From Candidatus Binatia bacterium (GTDB taxonomy: Bacteria; Desulfobacterota_B; Binatia; UBA9968), in NCBI GenBank assembly GCA_025922795.1, contig JAICHC010000073.1:1-9017 (forward strand): 9,017 nt of DNA, read 5' to 3'. Positions 6,889 to 9,017 of the stretch are shown piece after piece. The notes below the pieces were generated by a model. The model ran no database searches, was not told where the DNA came from, and saw nothing but the letters and a program-made list of their open reading frames with translations. Numbering within the stretch: the first letter of the stretch is position 1; each line of letters starts with the position of its first letter. Both the position numbers and the translations under genes were made by a program.

Positions 6889-6901
6889 GGCCGAAGCGGC
6901 C
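6889..6901. repeat. GC-rich hairpin upstream of DUF748 gene
   Basis: GGCCG (6889-6893) and CGGCC (6897-6901) form a perfect 5-bp stem around AAG. No T-tract follows on either strand, so it is not an intrinsic terminator. It would sit in the leader of the DUF748 transcript if transcription starts upstream of it. Confidence 0.3.
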
Positions 6902-6977
6902 TCCGTCGAGTCCGGCGGTTAGAGGTTAGCTCCAAGCATAGAAAGAACTCGTGTTTGGCAAAGGGTAATAGAGCGAC

Positions 6978-9017
6978 ATGGCCTATCGTCCCTCGCGCCG
7001 TGTAATCGTTTCAACGGTTATCATTCTGTTCGTTGTCGGCGCGTTCATTGTCATACTGCCGGAACTCGGTCGGCGCGCGGCCGTGAAGCGGCTCGAACGC
7101 GTCTTCACGGTACCCGTCAGCATTGACGACGTTGACCTAAACCTTTTTACCGGCCGCGCCAGGATTGAAAATCTCACCATCGGCAATAATAGCTCCCGTC
7201 CGATGCTGCGCCTGCCGGCCGCTACCATCGAATTCTCGCGCGCTGCCTTGCTAACCGGGCAGATCGATTTGGCAGCTATGGTTCTGCGCAATCCCGAGCT
7301 GCGTGTCGAGCGCACGGGTCCGGACAGCTACAACATCATCGAAGCCGTGCGCCGTTCGGCCAAAACCTCACAAGACAATCAGGACGCGGCTGTCGCGTTC
7401 AGAATCAGCCGGCTGCAGATTGAGAGCGGCCAGATCGTCTTTGTCGATCACACCCAAGAGCCGGACTATGAACTAACGTTAGATTCGCTTAACTTTGCTG
7501 CAGGACCGATTTCGACTTTGCCGCAAGTGAGCGCCACGCCGACAACATTCAAGGCAGGGCTTAGGATCGGCGATGGCTCGATCACTGTCGCGGGGTCGAC
7601 CAAAGAGCTGGCCCAGCCTACGATGGTGGGAGTCACGGCAGAGATCAGTAACGTAGAGCTACAGGCGTTCCATGTCTATCTACCGTATGGCGGCAGGCTC
7701 AATGTTAAGGACAGCGTGTTGAACGGCCAAGCGCGGTACGTGATTACAAAAGACAGCGACAAAATCGGCGAACATTATCTTGACGCGGATCTGAAAATCA
7801 GCGGCGCCGGTCTCACGTCCGTCCCACCCGCTCGGCCGATTCTTCAGGTCTCAGGACTGGCCGCCCGGGACATTCATATCGATTTTCTGGCGAACAGGGC
7901 CGTTGTCGGCGCATTGGCAATCGCAGAGCCGTACCTGCTAGTCGCGCGCGATGCCGCGGGATTTAATTTTCAGCAGTTCTCACCCATTAGCGGGGCGAAT
8001 ACCCGTCGCCGGGAGGATACGGCCGGCAAACAGATGTCCGTGTCCATCAAGCGCGTCGAAACCGAAAACAGCGCGATTGAGTTTGTGGATCAAACGGTAA
8101 ATCCGAACGTAAATAGTTTATTCGAGGATCTGGACCTGGTGGCGAATAACGTGCAGGTCTCGCCGAATTTTGCGGCCGCACAAATCGAAGCCGAAGCGCG
8201 ATTGGATAACGGTTCAATACGGATAACAGGCAACTTGAGCGATCAATCGTCCGCCGGAGAGTTTGCGATAGCCGGCGCAGGCCTTCCCTTCCAGCCGTTT
8301 CGCGGTTATTTGGATCAGCTCTTCAGTTCAGCCAGTTCGAGCGGCGAGCGTCTCAGCGGTGAGTTGAAACTTGTCATTGACCCGAAAATGACCGCCGACG
8401 GCGGCGTAGAAATCACCGGGACTCTTCACGGTGAAGCCATGGCACTGAGATTCCCGGACCAGAATGATCCTTTTTTGACGACGCAGCGCCTGGCGGTTGA
8501 TCTCAGAACTATAAGGGTCGGATCAAATCCGCGGGTAGATATCGATGAGATCAAGTTTACCGGAGCGAACCTTAGCATAGTGCGGAATAGGGACGGCAGT
8601 CTCAATTTAACCCGTTTATGGGCGGCCAGTGAGAAGCAAAACGCGGAGCCGGCCCAACAGGAGCGTGCAAGCGCAAACGAGACAGGAACGGACGTGGCCA
8701 TCCGTCTCATCACTATCGAAAAGAGTGACATCGGCATCGTGGATAGGAGCGTCTCGCCCAACTACGATACCAACCTCACCCGGGTGAGCGGAAAATTAAC
8801 CGATCTGCGGCCAAAGGCGCGCCGCGCCGCAGTGGATCTTCAAGGGGTGCTGGGGGATTCGGCGAACTTGAGCTTGAGCGGCTGGTTTATCCCGTTCACA
8901 AACGAACCCAACATGCATCTTGCCGGTACAATTCGCAGCTACGCCCTTCCGCCGCTCAATCCCTACGCAACCCAGTACGTCAGCCACCGTATACAAAGAG
9001 GCCAGATCACGATGGAC
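6978..9017 (+). CDS. AsmA-like DUF748 protein, 3' end outside window
   Basis: An uninterrupted frame of 680 codons runs off the right edge. The protein starts with a short basic segment and one hydrophobic segment at about 9-28 (VIVSTVIILFVVGAFIVILP), a signal anchor that would leave the rest in the periplasm. The remainder is beta-rich and AsmA-like, beginning with VDLNLFTGRARIENLTIGN (52-70). The DUF748 signature appears at the visible end (PPLNPYATQYVSHRIQRGQI, 658-677). Two motif blocks recur three times at nearly fixed spacing: one ending in R112, R324 and R536, and one containing (F/I)VD at D157, D371 and D589. AsmA-superfamily proteins are envelope proteins linked to outer-membrane assembly and phospholipid transport; a specific role for DUF748 members is not established. 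The start is ATG 6978 with a weak AAAGGG upstream. It is divergent from the MscS gene. Confidence 0.9.
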   Translation, partial: MAYRPSRRVIVSTVIILFVVGAFIVILPELGRRAAVKRLERVFTVPVSIDDVDLNLFTGRARIENLTIGNNSSRPMLRLPAATIEFSRAALLTGQIDLAAMVLRNPELRVERTGPDSYNIIEAVRRSAKTSQDNQDAAVAFRISRLQIESGQIVFVDHTQEPDYELTLDSLNFAAGPISTLPQVSATPTTFKAGLRIGDGSITVAGSTKELAQPTMVGVTAEISNVELQAFHVYLPYGGRLNVKDSVLNGQARYVITKDSDKIGEHYLDADLKISGAGLTSVPPARPILQVSGLAARDIHIDFLANRAVVGALAIAEPYLLVARDAAGFNFQQFSPISGANTRRREDTAGKQMSVSIKRVETENSAIEFVDQTVNPNVNSLFEDLDLVANNVQVSPNFAAAQIEAEARLDNGSIRITGNLSDQSSAGEFAIAGAGLPFQPFRGYLDQLFSSASSSGERLSGELKLVIDPKMTADGGVEITGTLHGEAMALRFPDQNDPFLTTQRLAVDLRTIRVGSNPRVDIDEIKFTGANLSIVRNRDGSLNLTRLWAASEKQNAEPAQQERASANETGTDVAIRLITIEKSDIGIVDRSVSPNYDTNLTRVSGKLTDLRPKARRAAVDLQGVLGDSANLSLSGWFIPFTNEPNMHLAGTIRSYALPPLNPYATQYVSHRIQRGQITMD

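Larger units (their letters stand above)
6374..6977. other. Divergent intergenic region, 604 bp
   Basis: This region separates the minus-strand MscS gene from the plus-strand DUF748 gene and should hold both promoters. I found no RNA gene and no hexamer pair good enough to call as a promoter. A minus-strand frame at 6451-6606 (GTG start, 51 residues) contains one hydrophobic stretch around RIIFLVFAATCLVQAAYMGAK, but it lacks a ribosome binding site and is not annotated. A CTCTGCCTCTGCCTCT microrepeat lies near 6645-6660. A perfect 15-bp tandem duplication and a small GC hairpin lie closer to the DUF748 start and are listed separately. Confidence 0.5.

Overview
The window carries six protein-coding genes, almost all of them envelope or membrane functions. 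Five lie on the minus strand in one direction, in transcription order: an MscS-type mechanosensitive channel, a short-chain dehydrogenase/reductase with a membrane-anchor tail, a site-2-protease-like M50 metalloprotease with CBS domains, an HtrA/Deg serine protease with a lipobox and one PDZ domain, and an AI-2E/PerM-type permease. On the right, read divergently on the plus strand, is the first 680 codons of a large AsmA-like DUF748 protein that runs off the window.

The composition is moderately GC-rich. Lipobox-bearing HtrA, AsmA/DUF748 and Shine-Dalgarno-type starts (including one GTG start) point to a Gram-negative, diderm bacterium. Degenerate short tandem repeats between genes, of a style I associate with environmental and metagenomic genomes (deltaproteobacterial or candidate-phylum soil and sediment lineages), fit that. 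I cannot place it more precisely from sequence alone.

Layout: 1-95 is a non-coding left edge with an imperfect palindrome. 96-1268 is the permease and 1316-2584 the HtrA protease, 47 bp apart and probably co-transcribed from a promoter-like site near 2701-2729. 2762-3976 is the M50 protease, whose last quarter is out of frame: dropping one base from a run of five identical bases at 2949-2953 restores a normal second CBS domain ending at 2833. 3977-4117 holds two different short tandem repeat arrays. 4118-5149 is the SDR, 5318-6373 the MscS channel, 6374-6977 a divergent intergenic region with a perfect 15-bp tandem duplication, and 6978-9017 the DUF748 protein.

Functionally the cluster reads as envelope maintenance: periplasmic proteolysis (HtrA), intramembrane proteolysis (M50), osmotic release (MscS), small-molecule permeation (PerM-like) and probable inter-membrane lipid or outer-membrane homeostasis (DUF748/AsmA). 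No clearly new system is visible. The points most worth a second look are the frameshift in the M50 protease, the HtrA/S2P neighbourhood, the repeat arrays in front of the M50 gene, and a regular threefold internal repeat in the DUF748 protein.
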